In this document: piece after piece, positions 52,624-61,268 of the stretch
Position numbering within the stretch: the stretch's first letter is position 1
Layout of the letters: each line of letters starts with the position of its first letter
Source: Marinifilum_A sediminis
GTDB taxonomy: Bacteria; Bacteroidota; Bacteroidia; Bacteroidales; Marinifilaceae
DNA length: 64,000 nt
Assembly (NCBI GenBank): GCA_947496465.1
Contig: CANMCX010000002.1
Location: 62,001 to 126,000 of the forward strand
Direction of reading: 5' to 3'
Position numbers and translations under genes: made by a program
Notes under the pieces: generated by a model
Seen by the model: the letters and a program-made list of their open reading frames with translations, nothing else
Databases searched by the model: none
Told to the model about the DNA's origin: nothing

Positions 52624-55582
52624 TTTTCTCTTTATCACAACTAACAACATCTTCGATACTTAAGTTTGCCATTCTTTCCATTTTGCTCACCTCAATACTC
52701 AAAAAACCGTACTCCTCCACTACTCTACCCTCTATGCAGTAGCATCCGGGACCTCTAAAGGGATAATCTTTTGCGCTAGGTGGAAAATGAACGGTATCCA
52801 GCCAATGTCCGTCCAGATCGATCCAGGTACCAAAATACATGATTTTGCCATTGCTAGCCTTGGTGGGCTTGCGGTGAATTAAAAAAGCTACTATGCGAAT
52901 GTATCGGTTAATCAATCTCGGTAAATGACAAGCTTTTAAATCGGAAGACAGCTCATCTTTAAGCAAATCAAAAGGCGATTGTACCGATAAGCCCAGCAAT
53001 TCAATTTCATCAAAAGCATTTTCAAGCTTGTGTTGCCACAATTTTGGCAGCTTAAACTCTTTTACCTCCATCTGAAAAAGAGTCTTTTCAGGCTTGGCTT
53101 TCTTGTTGTGTCCCAATAAAAAATGGGCATCCCAAAGCAATTCCTTTTTTTCTTTTCCTGTAAATCGAAAGGCTCCAATTCTAATTAGAATAATTAACTG
53201 TTCCAAACCTATTGGATTGCGCTTTACAAAATCTCGTAAGCTCAAAAAATCACCCTTTTCTGTTCTCTCTTTTATCAGGGCTTTAACCATTCCTTTTTCC
53301 AAATCCCTTAACAAATAAAATCCCAGGAAAATGGTCTTCCCCTTTATGATGTTTTTCCATGAACTACTGTTTACACAAGGAGTTACCACCTCTGCTCCAT
53401 TCATAACCGCTTCGTGCAGATATAGCTGAGCAGAATAAAAGCCTCCACCATTATTCAAGGTAGCAACCATATACTCCAATGGGTAGTAAGCTTTTAAATA
53501 GAGCGCCTGAAAGCTTTCTACGGCATAACTTGCCGAATGTCCTTTGGCAAAAGCATAATTGGCAAAACTTTCGATTTGTCGCCAAATATCACTTACAGTA
53601 TGTTCGGAATAGCCTTTTGTTTTACAATTGGAGAAAAACTTATTGCGCACCTTACTAAACTCGTTGCGTTGCTTAAATTTCCAGGACATTCCCCTGCGAA
53701 GCACATCAGCCTCATCCAATGTTAAGCCAGCAAAATAGTGAGCTACCTTAATCACATCCTCCTGATACACCATTACTCCATAAGTCTCCTCCAAAATCTC
53801 ATACAGTGCGGGCAATTCCCGTTGTGCCTGCTCTCTCCTCTCTTTATTCTGAAATCGGATGATGTATTCACGCATCATACCGCTTTTAGCCACTCCTGGT
53901 CTGATAATAGAACTCGCCGCTACCAAGCGCTTGTAATCTTCAGCCTTAAGCTTGGTTAAAAGCATTCGCATCGCCGGAGATTCCACATAAAAACAACCAA
54001 TTGCCTGTCCTTTTTTCAGCATGCGCTTTACACGCAGATCTTCCATGAACAATTTGGTATCATTAATATCGATATCAATCCCATGGTTTTGTTTGATAAT
54101 GCCTAAGGTGTCCTTGATTTTTCCTAAACCACGCTGACTCAGGATATCGAACTTGTGCAAGCCCAAATCTTCGGCAATGTACATGTCGAACTGGGTAGAA
54201 GGAAAGCCTTTTGGCAACAGTTCTGTTGATGAATAGTTACTGATTGGCTCATCTGCTATTAAAATCCCACTGGAGTGGATACTGCAATGACTTGGAAAGC
54301 CCGAAATGTATTTGCTGTAGCGTATCACCCACTTTCCATACTCATCGGCTTGTGCCGGATTGGGATTCTTTTGCAGGCGGACAATCTCCTCATCGGGCAA
54401 GCCAAATACTTTGCCAATTTCGCGAAAAGCAGACTTGTGACTAAAAGTGATAAAGGTTCCCAACAGAACTACTCGATCCCAACCATATGTATCAAACAAA
54501 TATCGCGTTACATCATCGCGATCGGTCCATGAAAAATCGATATCAAAATCGGGTGGTGAAGTTCGAAACGGATTAATGAAACGCTCAAAGTAAAGGTCTA
54601 AGTCAACCGGATCAACATTGGTAATTTTCAGTAAATAAGCAACCAAACTATTGGCTCCACTTCCTCGTCCTACATGATAATATCCCTGACTTTGAGAATA
54701 GCGAACCAAATCCCAATTAATCAGAAAATAGGAACAGAAATTCAACTGTCGAATTACCTTCAGTTCCTTATTCAAACGATCCAGAATTTCATCCGTTACA
54801 TTATGGTATCGGTATTCTAAACCCTCACAAGCCAGCTTCACCAGCAATTTAAAATCCTCTTCTTCCGATTTGGTAAAAAGCTTCTTGTTTTTGTTGGTTC
54901 CAAACTCAAAATCCATGCTGCAAGCAGTCAATAGTTGTTCTGTATTTTCTACAATTTTCGGATATTCCTTATACAGTTCCAGCAAATCTGCTTTGCTTCT
55001 GTATTGATCTTCGAAAACAGCCTGCTCTTCTTTCGGTAATTTGCTCAAGAGCGTATTCTTATCAATAGCTCTCAACAATCGATGAATATTGTAATCCTTT
55101 TTGTTACGAAAGCTGGAAGTTTGTAATATCACCAACTTTTGCTGATGATTTTTCCACACCGAAAATGGCAGGTATTGCAAATCTTTCGAACTTATGCCTA
55201 CATATTCGTGCTCTTCCAGATCTCGCAACTGATTTTGAAAGGGATATACCACAAAAGCATTTTTAAAGGAAGGAGCTTTTGCTTCAAATTCGGTATGTGC
55301 ATGCAGATGTTTGGTCAGAAACTCATTCAGCTCCCGAAAACCATCTGCATTTTTAGCTATGGCAACATATTGCTGCTGGTTTCCATTCCTAAAATCAACA
55401 CCTACAAGTGGACGAAGCGAAAATTCCTTCGCCTGCCTCACAAAATCGAGACTAGCCGCTGTATTGTTGATATCCGTTAAGGCAACAACAGCATGCTCTC
55501 CCGCCTGAGCTTCCTGCAAAAGCTCTTCTACCGAAAGAGTTCCGTATTTAAAACTGTAGTAGCTGTGACAATTCAATAACAT
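52619..55582 (-). CDS. DNA polymerase III alpha-like (DnaE2/error-prone type)
   Basis: 987 residues, shorter than a housekeeping DnaE (1,160 or more). The N-terminal PHP domain (about 1-200) starts LLNCHSYYSFKYG. The C-family polymerase core includes GRGSGANSLVAYLL, PDFDIDFSWTDRDDV (catalytic Asp near 343 and 345), FITFSHKSAFREIGK and the late QEDVIKVAHYFAGL plus GHSASYAVESF. The C-terminal OB-fold region is present (IRIVAFLIHRKPTK). Together with the adjacent Y-family polymerase and S24 repressor it forms an SOS mutagenesis module, like DnaE2 in other bacteria. It starts 81 nt downstream of dinB, same operon. Confidence 0.92.
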   Translation of the reverse strand: MLLNCHSYYSFKYGTLSVEELLQEAQAGEHAVVALTDINNTAASLDFVRQAKEFSLRPLVGVDFRNGNQQQYVAIAKNADGFRELNEFLTKHLHAHTEFEAKAPSFKNAFVVYPFQNQLRDLEEHEYVGISSKDLQYLPFSVWKNHQQKLVILQTSSFRNKKDYNIHRLLRAIDKNTLLSKLPKEEQAVFEDQYRSKADLLELYKEYPKIVENTEQLLTACSMDFEFGTNKNKKLFTKSEEEDFKLLVKLACEGLEYRYHNVTDEILDRLNKELKVIRQLNFCSYFLINWDLVRYSQSQGYYHVGRGSGANSLVAYLLKITNVDPVDLDLYFERFINPFRTSPPDFDIDFSWTDRDDVTRYLFDTYGWDRVVLLGTFITFSHKSAFREIGKVFGLPDEEIVRLQKNPNPAQADEYGKWVIRYSKYISGFPSHCSIHSSGILIADEPISNYSSTELLPKGFPSTQFDMYIAEDLGLHKFDILSQRGLGKIKDTLGIIKQNHGIDIDINDTKLFMEDLRVKRMLKKGQAIGCFYVESPAMRMLLTKLKAEDYKRLVAASSIIRPGVAKSGMMREYIIRFQNKERREQAQRELPALYEILEETYGVMVYQEDVIKVAHYFAGLTLDEADVLRRGMSWKFKQRNEFSKVRNKFFSNCKTKGYSEHTVSDIWRQIESFANYAFAKGHSASYAVESFQALYLKAYYPLEYMVATLNNGGGFYSAQLYLHEAVMNGAEVVTPCVNSSSWKNIIKGKTIFLGFYLLRDLEKGMVKALIKERTEKGDFLSLRDFVKRNPIGLEQLIILIRIGAFRFTGKEKKELLWDAHFLLGHNKKAKPEKTLFQMEVKEFKLPKLWQHKLENAFDEIELLGLSVQSPFDLLKDELSSDLKACHLPRLINRYIRIVAFLIHRKPTKASNGKIMYFGTWIDLDGHWLDTVHFPPSAKDYPFRGPGCYCIEGRVVEEYGFLSIEVSKMERMANLSIEDVVSCDKEKT

Positions 55583-55663
55583 GTATTAAAGTATAAAAGT
55601 CAAGAAATATAAAGTCCAATAATGATTACCCTCTCTATAAAAGGGAGAATTTCATAATTAGAC

Positions 55664-56878
55664 TTACTGTCTTCGGTGAGCAGGAATAATTGGTGCTTGT
55701 CCATTAAAAGGGTTCATGCCACCAATGGTTTTTACATCCATGGCAATGGCACGTTTCACCGCATTTTTTCCATACTGATTCCGCAAATGATCCATAGCCT
55801 GATATAATTTTATCAACTTTTCGGAGTCCTCGAACAGACGAATTTGATAAGTTCCACCCACCAAATTGCTAAATCGAACGCCTATCAAACGAATCAGTAC
55901 ACGACGCTCATACATCTTATCAAAAAGGTCGAGAACGACAGCGATTAGCGTATGATCTAATGATGTGTAGGGGATTCGCTTCTGTTTTGTATAGGTCTGA
56001 AAGTCGGAATACCTGATCTTAACCGTCACACAAGCAGTTAGTTTGTTTCCATTTCGGAGCTGATAAGCCAAATTTTCAGCCATGGCAACCAAAATACTGC
56101 GCAATTTTACAATATCGGTGGTATCTTTCTCGAAAGTTCGTTCCGAAGAAATCGATTTTCGCTCATTCCAGGCAGTCACTGGTGTGTTATCAATTCCCTG
56201 TGCCTTTTTCCAAATTACCTGCCCGTTTTTTCCCAGTACACGCTCCATTAATTCCATGGGCATCTCCTGAACGGTTCGTACTTTTTCCACCCCCATGCTT
56301 CGCAACTTGTGATAGGTTTTTTCGCCAACCATGGGAATCTTTTTAATGGAAAGCGGAGCCAAAAAAGGAACTTCATTCCCACTTTCGATATTGATATGAT
56401 TGTTGGGCTTTGCTTCCCCGGTTCCAACTTTCGAAACCGTTTTGCTACTTGAAAGACCAAAAGAGATGGGCAGGTGTGTCTCCCTAAGAATTCTTTCGCG
56501 CAACTCTCTCGACCACATGTAACTTTCCCGCACAAAGCGATCCATTCCTGTTATATCAATATAAAACTCATCGATAGATGATTTTTCGAAGATGGGCGAC
56601 TGCTCCTTTATGATTTCGGTAACCATATCGGAAAACTTGCTGTAAGTTCCGCTATTGCCTCGAATTACCACCGCATCGGGACATAACATTCTTGCCATTT
56701 TCATTGGCATGGCAGAATGAATGCCATATACCCGCGCTTCGTAAGAACAAGCTGCTACAACTCCCCTGTCGGACGTTCCCCCGATTAATACCGGTCGGTT
56801 ATTTAATTTACTGTCCAACAACCTCTCACACGACACAAAAAATGTGTCCAAATCCATATGTAATATTGTTCTTTTCAC
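55664..56878 (-). CDS. dinB: Y-family DNA polymerase IV
   Basis: 404 residues. The start is a GTG at 56878 giving VKRTILHMDLDTFF, the canonical family start; the next ATG (Met8) would remove the first strand. Catalytic residues are intact: Asp9 in HMDLDTFF and Asp103/Glu104 in SSIDEFYIDITG, so this is an active DinB, not an inactive ImuB. Fingers/thumb: YSKFSDMVTE, LSSSKTVSKVGTG, IKKIPMVGEKTYHKLRSMG; little-finger domain at about 240-350. It copies past DNA lesions with low fidelity. Operon with the dnaE-like gene; divergent from the S24 repressor. Confidence 0.95.
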   Translation of the reverse strand: MKRTILHMDLDTFFVSCERLLDSKLNNRPVLIGGTSDRGVVAACSYEARVYGIHSAMPMKMARMLCPDAVVIRGNSGTYSKFSDMVTEIIKEQSPIFEKSSIDEFYIDITGMDRFVRESYMWSRELRERILRETHLPISFGLSSSKTVSKVGTGEAKPNNHINIESGNEVPFLAPLSIKKIPMVGEKTYHKLRSMGVEKVRTVQEMPMELMERVLGKNGQVIWKKAQGIDNTPVTAWNERKSISSERTFEKDTTDIVKLRSILVAMAENLAYQLRNGNKLTACVTVKIRYSDFQTYTKQKRIPYTSLDHTLIAVVLDLFDKMYERRVLIRLIGVRFSNLVGGTYQIRLFEDSEKLIKLYQAMDHLRNQYGKNAVKRAIAMDVKTIGGMNPFNGQAPIIPAHRRQ

Positions 56879-56906
56879 TAAATGTCGATATTTTCGTCAA
56901 TATTCT

Positions 56907-56921
56907 GACTATAATTTAGTC
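56907..56921. promoter_or_regulatory. Candidate SOS operator of repressor/dinB
   Basis: GACTA-N5-TAGTC is a perfect palindrome in the 73-nt divergent spacer. It lies 10 nt upstream of the repressor -7 box and between both genes, where an S24 repressor could control itself and dinB-dnaE. Binding is inferred. Confidence 0.55.
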
Positions 56922-56930
56922 TTTCTTTCT

Positions 56931-56938
56931 TATCTTTG
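56931..56938 (+). promoter_or_regulatory. -7 box of the S24 repressor promoter
   Basis: TATCTTTG fits TAnnTTTG, 13 nt before the ATG at 56952. Confidence 0.6.
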
Positions 56939-56951
56939 AAAAAAAGAAGCT

Positions 56952-57665
56952 ATGTTTTTTGCAGAAAATATCAAGTTCCTTCGCAAGCGAAGAAAGAGAT
57001 CGCAAGCCGATTTATCTGATCAGTTGGAGATTACCAGAACAACTTTGGCTGGTTATGAAAAGAGCGTGCAGCCACCATTTAAGGTGCTGATTAAGTTTGC
57101 CGAGTACTTTAATGTATCTATCGACGCGCTGCTAAGGTATAATTTACAGGAATTATCGGAATTTCAGCTTTCGCAGATCGAAGATGGATTCGATATTGAT
57201 GTAACCGGTAAAAAATTGCGACTGCTTACCCTATCAATCAACCAGGATGGAGAAGAAAACATAGAAATGGTGCCTTTAAAGGCGCAAGCTGGTTATACCA
57301 ATAGCTATGGCGATTTGGAATTTATTGGTTCTTTGCCGAAATTCTCCCTACCCTTTTTGCCCAAAGATAAAAGCTACCGTACGTTTCAGATTCAAGGAGA
57401 TTCTATGCTGCCCATTCCCGAAGGTGCATGGGTAACTGCTTCCTACATTCAAAATTGGGAAATGATAAAGGATGGTACGCCCTGCATTATCGTAACACAG
57501 GATGATGGGATTGTTTTTAAATTGGTATACAATCAACTGGAAAAGAATCAGACCCTTTTGCTGGTCTCTACCAACCGAAACTATACACCTTACGACCTGG
57601 AAATAGGAAAAGTGATTGAAATCTGGAAATTTGAGACGTATAATGGCTTTGAAGTAGGACTATAA
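56952..57665 (+). CDS. XRE-type HTH repressor with S24 (LexA-like) autopeptidase
   Basis: 237 residues. Helix-turn-helix at about 5-62 (FLRKRRKRSQADLSDQLEIT, TTLAGYEKSVQPPFK). The S24 peptidase domain has a candidate self-cleavage bond Ala113-Gly114 in KAQAGYTNSYG, the nucleophile Ser151 in IQGDSMLPIPEG and Lys190 in GIVFKLVYN. On DNA damage RecA filaments would trigger self-cleavage and release dinB-dnaE. This is the usual SOS regulator form in Bacteroidota instead of a classical LexA. Divergent from dinB. Confidence 0.93.
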   Translation: MFFAENIKFLRKRRKRSQADLSDQLEITRTTLAGYEKSVQPPFKVLIKFAEYFNVSIDALLRYNLQELSEFQLSQIEDGFDIDVTGKKLRLLTLSINQDGEENIEMVPLKAQAGYTNSYGDLEFIGSLPKFSLPFLPKDKSYRTFQIQGDSMLPIPEGAWVTASYIQNWEMIKDGTPCIIVTQDDGIVFKLVYNQLEKNQTLLLVSTNRNYTPYDLEIGKVIEIWKFETYNGFEVGL

Positions 57666-57685
57666 ACAAAGCTCTGAGCAATAAA

Positions 57686-57715
57686 AAAGACCTCCCAATA
57701 AATTAGGAGGTCTTT
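57686..57715. terminator. Bidirectional terminator after S24 repressor
   Basis: 10-bp stem aaagacctcc/ggaggtcttt with a 10-nt loop, between convergent genes. Confidence 0.88.
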
Positions 57716-57731
57716 ATTTTAAGCAAAACAA

Positions 57732-59057
57732 TCAAACATTAAGTGCAACTCTATCTTTTTCTGCCTGCTTAGCAGATACAGCGACTTGTGTATTTACCAT
57801 GAGCAATGAATTTTGAGCAGTTGTTTTTGCACTATTAAGTTTTACCTCTATTGTTTTATCTGCCAAAGTAATTGGAATAGTAGGCAGGGTAAATATCTTA
57901 ATAGCAGGAATAGCCAGTAATGCAGCTTTTATTATTGGCTGTAAGGCTGTATTTAATGCAATTCCTAATCCAGCTCGTAATGGAGAAAATATTGTATTTA
58001 GCCAACCTGGAATACCTCCAAAATCAAAACTCATTTCTTTAATCTGCACATCTTTAACCTCGATATAGAAATCTGAATTTTTAACCAAAGGTTTAAGAGT
58101 TAATTTTACTGTAGATGTAGCCTTAGGTCCAAAAGAGAAATTTGGCAATGGCCATGGCGTATGAATGGTTAACTGAGCACGAGCCTCCAAAGGTAACTTT
58201 GCAGATATGCTGCCATCCTTATTTACCTCGAAATGATTCGGTGTCTGCAATTGAGCATTCACCTTTCCAGTAATTATCTTCCAATCGAAACCTGTTGATG
58301 GACCCAATGGGAATATATTTACTGCCGAAACAACTCCCTGCATTAAAGCAGCATCTACTCCTGCAAAAACACAATCAGCAGGCCATTTTTCCGGAGCTGG
58401 CACATCGGGTTGAATTGATCCTAAAGCTGAAAAGTTTAAGAAATAAGGATTTTGAGTAACTGTAGACGGAAGACTTACAAGTAAAGAGTTATATTCTAAA
58501 GTTGGTATCTCGATAGGCTTTAAAATATTATCATTAAAGTAAGGTGTAAAATGTGGAATAAATGCTTTGTTTAACAGATCTTCGAGAAGCGGATTGGCCG
58601 GAATACTTTTTAAGTTTGCAGAAATCAAATGTGCCGTTAAAAAATTCTTTCCTTCTTTTGTTATCGCCTGAATGTTAAGGTTTATGTGGATAATAGCCTC
58701 TGTATTCGTAGGGGCTTCTCCTCCCTCATAATTAATTGTTAGGCTAACATTAGCATCTAAACCAAATGAAGCCGCCGAAGCCATTTCAAGAACTTTAAGC
58801 TTATCGTCTTCTGATAAATTACTTAGTTCCTTAAGCTCATTATTCTTAATGATACCTTCAACCTGATTTTTAATCTCTTTGGCTCTTTCGAAACTAATTT
58901 GAGGCGCTTTAGTAATATCAAAGGCTACAGATTCGATTCCCAATTGATTTAATGTTATTGTATTCTTAAACAAACTTGGATATACCGCCTTGTATACATC
59001 CCCAATAATTCTATTTAGGGTACAACTATCTATACCGGCTACTATATTGTAATTCAT
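57732..59057 (-). CDS. TULIP-like (BPI/P47-like lipid-binding fold) protein
   Basis: 441 residues, no signal peptide or transmembrane helix. It alternates long amphipathic strands and helices: an N-terminal module (about 1-190, LTINYEGGEAPTNTEAIIHI, ANLKSIPANPLLEDLLNKAF) and a C-terminal module (about 255-440, PLEARAQLTIHTPWPLP, STVKLTLKPLVKNSDFYIEV, FGGIPGWLNTIFSPLRAGLG, IKIFTLPTIPITLADKTIEV). The helix followed by a Pro-rich IFTLPTIPI strand recalls tubular lipid-binding proteins such as BPI and the clostridial P47/OrfX group. Fold assignment is by pattern only. Downstream of a 173-residue gene in a two-gene operon (56-nt gap). Function unknown. Confidence 0.5.
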   Translation of the reverse strand: MNYNIVAGIDSCTLNRIIGDVYKAVYPSLFKNTITLNQLGIESVAFDITKAPQISFERAKEIKNQVEGIIKNNELKELSNLSEDDKLKVLEMASAASFGLDANVSLTINYEGGEAPTNTEAIIHINLNIQAITKEGKNFLTAHLISANLKSIPANPLLEDLLNKAFIPHFTPYFNDNILKPIEIPTLEYNSLLVSLPSTVTQNPYFLNFSALGSIQPDVPAPEKWPADCVFAGVDAALMQGVVSAVNIFPLGPSTGFDWKIITGKVNAQLQTPNHFEVNKDGSISAKLPLEARAQLTIHTPWPLPNFSFGPKATSTVKLTLKPLVKNSDFYIEVKDVQIKEMSFDFGGIPGWLNTIFSPLRAGLGIALNTALQPIIKAALLAIPAIKIFTLPTIPITLADKTIEVKLNSAKTTAQNSLLMVNTQVAVSAKQAEKDRVALNV

Positions 59058-59113
59058 ATTCTTTTATTTTAAAACTATTTTTAATTCGTTATAATTAATA
59101 TCTGTAATGCCAA

Positions 59114-59593
59114 CTACACACCTACATGTGCTTCGTGTTCAGCATCTGCAGTTAAAGCAGGACCTGCAACTTTCCCTGTATAAGCCCCTACTCTTATCTG
59201 ATTATGAACATTTGTTGTAAACAAATAGCAAGGCTCGGTACTTAAATTGTAGTTTACCCAGTACATCTGAATTGTACCTACAAACCTATCGCCACCATTT
59301 GTTTCACTCAATCGCTCGTGAGCAATTTTAAATGCTTCCTCAATATCTACTCTAATACTTCCAAATGGGATAGGTCGAATTCCTAATACTGGCTTAATTT
59401 CCATAGGTCCACCTATAAGTCTGGTAATTGGTCCCGGCCAATTCCATTCCGTTGTAAACTGTAACCAAGTTTGATTCGTTGCTTGTGTCACCATTTCTTC
59501 TTTACAGATATCTTCAACTTTATCAAAAATACTGTTTCGAGAATAATAGGTTTCTGACATTGTAGGCACAGCTTGCCATGATAGTTTTGACAT
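59114..59593 (-). CDS. Unknown protein partnered with the TULIP-like gene
   Basis: Not recognised. Start chosen at Met 59593 (MSKLSWQAVPTMSETYYSRN), giving 159 residues; the frame opens 14 codons earlier. Features: FDKVEDICKEEM, a Trp-rich stretch (WLQFTTEWNWPGPITRLIGG), a strand-rich middle (IKPVLGIRPIPFGSIRVDIEEAF) and TIQMYWVNYNLSTEPCYLFT. No signal peptide. Neighbour suggests a joint role with the TULIP-like protein, possibly lipid- or membrane-related, though this is inference. Confidence 0.6.
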   Translation of the reverse strand: MSKLSWQAVPTMSETYYSRNSIFDKVEDICKEEMVTQATNQTWLQFTTEWNWPGPITRLIGGPMEIKPVLGIRPIPFGSIRVDIEEAFKIAHERLSETNGGDRFVGTIQMYWVNYNLSTEPCYLFTTNVHNQIRVGAYTGKVAGPALTADAEHEAHVGV

Positions 59594-59635
59594 AACTTTT
59601 TGATTTTTAATTAAAAAAACATTTTCCCAGATCAA

Positions 59636-60063
59636 GATTACTTAGCATTTTAGTAAAATATCTATCCTAAATAACCTGTAATTCAGAGACTATATTTTTA
59701 AAATTCTTTAATCTCTATTCAAAATCAAAAAAAAGTAAGTGAAGAGGGTAAACCATTTAGTAAGGAGCCCTTTCTGTTGAGTTAAGTAAAATGATAAGAG
59801 GGGAATTATTCAAATGATATAAAATGGAAGAATCAATAGATAAAGTTCCTCCAGAAAGCAATCGCCCACTTAAATCTGCAGGGGTAATCTTTCAATTCTA
59901 TTTACTTGTTATAAATTTGTAAGACATTCGTTTTCTGTTTTACAGTGAGCACAAATTGCAAACTCGAATTACAGGAGATGAAATAAAAATCAAAAAAAAT
60001 GATTTTAATGTGTAACTATTCCTAAAATCCTCTACTAAATAAGTACGAACAAAAACTTATACA
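59636..60063. other. Divergent spacer (unknown protein/sigma factor)
   Basis: 428 bp. Only a 32-codon open frame (59824-59922) is seen on the plus strand, too short to support. Promoters of both flanking genes are expected here. Confidence 0.4.
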
Positions 60064-60585
60064 TTGAAAAAAGAAGATCAATTCAATCAGATTCTATCGG
60101 AAAATAGCGAGCGGATACTTCGAATATGTCGCTACTATAATTCCAATGCCGAAGATCAAAAAGACATGTATCAGGAGGTATTGGTTAACATTTGGAAAAG
60201 CCTCGATAATTTTAGAGGCGATTCGGCTATTAGTACCTGGGTGTATCGCGTTGCCGTAAATACATCCTTAAGCTTTACCGGCAAAAGTTACAAGCAAATG
60301 AAGCTTATGGTACATTCCGATACTCAAAACCTAAGCTCTATTATCGATGATGAAAACTTAGAGGATAAGCTCAACGAGGAAAGCCTGTTCGACAACTTAC
60401 AATGCGAGCTAAATTTGCTTTCGGTGATCGATAAGGCGCTAATATCGCTGATGCTTGAAGGACTAAGCATGAAAGAGATTGGGAATGTTATTGGACTTAG
60501 CGAAGCCAATACCAAGGTTAAAATCCACAGGATTAAAGCACAGTTAAAAACAAAACTTACGGGAGGTAATCATGAACTTAAATAA
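60064..60585 (+). CDS. ECF-type RNA polymerase sigma factor
   Basis: 173 residues. The start is TTG at 60064; no ATG lies in a fitting position, and the product then begins MKKEDQFNQILSENSERILR. Sigma2 region: NAEDQKDMYQEVLVNIWKSLDNFRGDS and STWVYRVAVNTSL; sigma4 region: SVIDKALISLMLEGLSMKEIGNVIGLSEANTKVKIHRIKAQL. The first ten residues and the C-terminus are usual for the family. It overlaps the next gene by 14 nt; that 4-helix membrane protein may be its anti-sigma-like partner. Confidence 0.92.
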   Translation: MKKEDQFNQILSENSERILRICRYYNSNAEDQKDMYQEVLVNIWKSLDNFRGDSAISTWVYRVAVNTSLSFTGKSYKQMKLMVHSDTQNLSSIIDDENLEDKLNEESLFDNLQCELNLLSVIDKALISLMLEGLSMKEIGNVIGLSEANTKVKIHRIKAQLKTKLTGGNHELK

Positions 60586-61111
60586 ATCAGAAGGAGAAAA
60601 AGTAAAGCTGGATCAATTGCTTGTAAAATTAAAAAAGGAAGACAACAATTATTCCAATCTGTGTAAAAGATTAAAGCTTATGTATTGGATTCTAATTCCC
60701 ATATACACACTCATGGCAATTGTTACCTACCTTGAAACAATGGAGATGAATAATCTTATATCAGGATTTAGTTTTGTTGGAGCTTTTTTAATTTTTGCTC
60801 TTGTTATGGGAAGCTATCAAAAAGAGTACAAAAGCGTCGATTATGCCCTACCAACCTTGCTCATGCTAAAAAAAGCCGCCGCAAGATATCATCCTTTCAG
60901 ACCTAAAACCCTGTGGGCACTACTTGCCATTTTATTAATGTATGCAGGCATAAGCTCCAGGTCAGATATTGATTCCCACTCCTTCTTTCATCCGCTTGTT
61001 TTTAGTATTGTGATGATTGCTGCAGTAATAATAGGCTTAATCGTGTGGTATTTTAAATACAAGCCACTTAGAGACCATGCCCTGGCAAACATTGCCGATC
61101 TTGAAGGATAA
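60572..61111 (+). CDS. Four-helix membrane protein downstream of sigma factor
   Basis: 179 residues: cytoplasmic N-terminus (about 1-30, charged), four transmembrane helices (about 35-52, 62-80, 112-128, 140-160), charged C-terminus. No zinc-binding HxxxCxxC anti-sigma motif is seen, so it does not match the common anti-sigma domain. Translational overlap with the sigma gene (14 nt) indicates a functional pair, as for membrane regulators of ECF sigma factors in Bacteroidota. Role inferred from context only. Confidence 0.75.
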   Translation: MNLNKSEGEKVKLDQLLVKLKKEDNNYSNLCKRLKLMYWILIPIYTLMAIVTYLETMEMNNLISGFSFVGAFLIFALVMGSYQKEYKSVDYALPTLLMLKKAAARYHPFRPKTLWALLAILLMYAGISSRSDIDSHSFFHPLVFSIVMIAAVIIGLIVWYFKYKPLRDHALANIADLEG

Positions 61112-61268
61112 TCAATATTTTTGTGAAATATGCCAAGCATCTCCAAGGTGCTTAGCATGTTTTCTTCCCCAGAGCACAAGTTCTAAAGAACATTCTCATT
61201 CATACTTAAATTGTGTGCCGGAATTATCCCCTAACTTCATGAGCCAGTGTCTTATTCTGTTTGTATTA

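Noticed and set aside
59824..59922. 32-codon open frame before the sigma factor gene
   Set aside because: Too short, no relatives recognised, likely chance.
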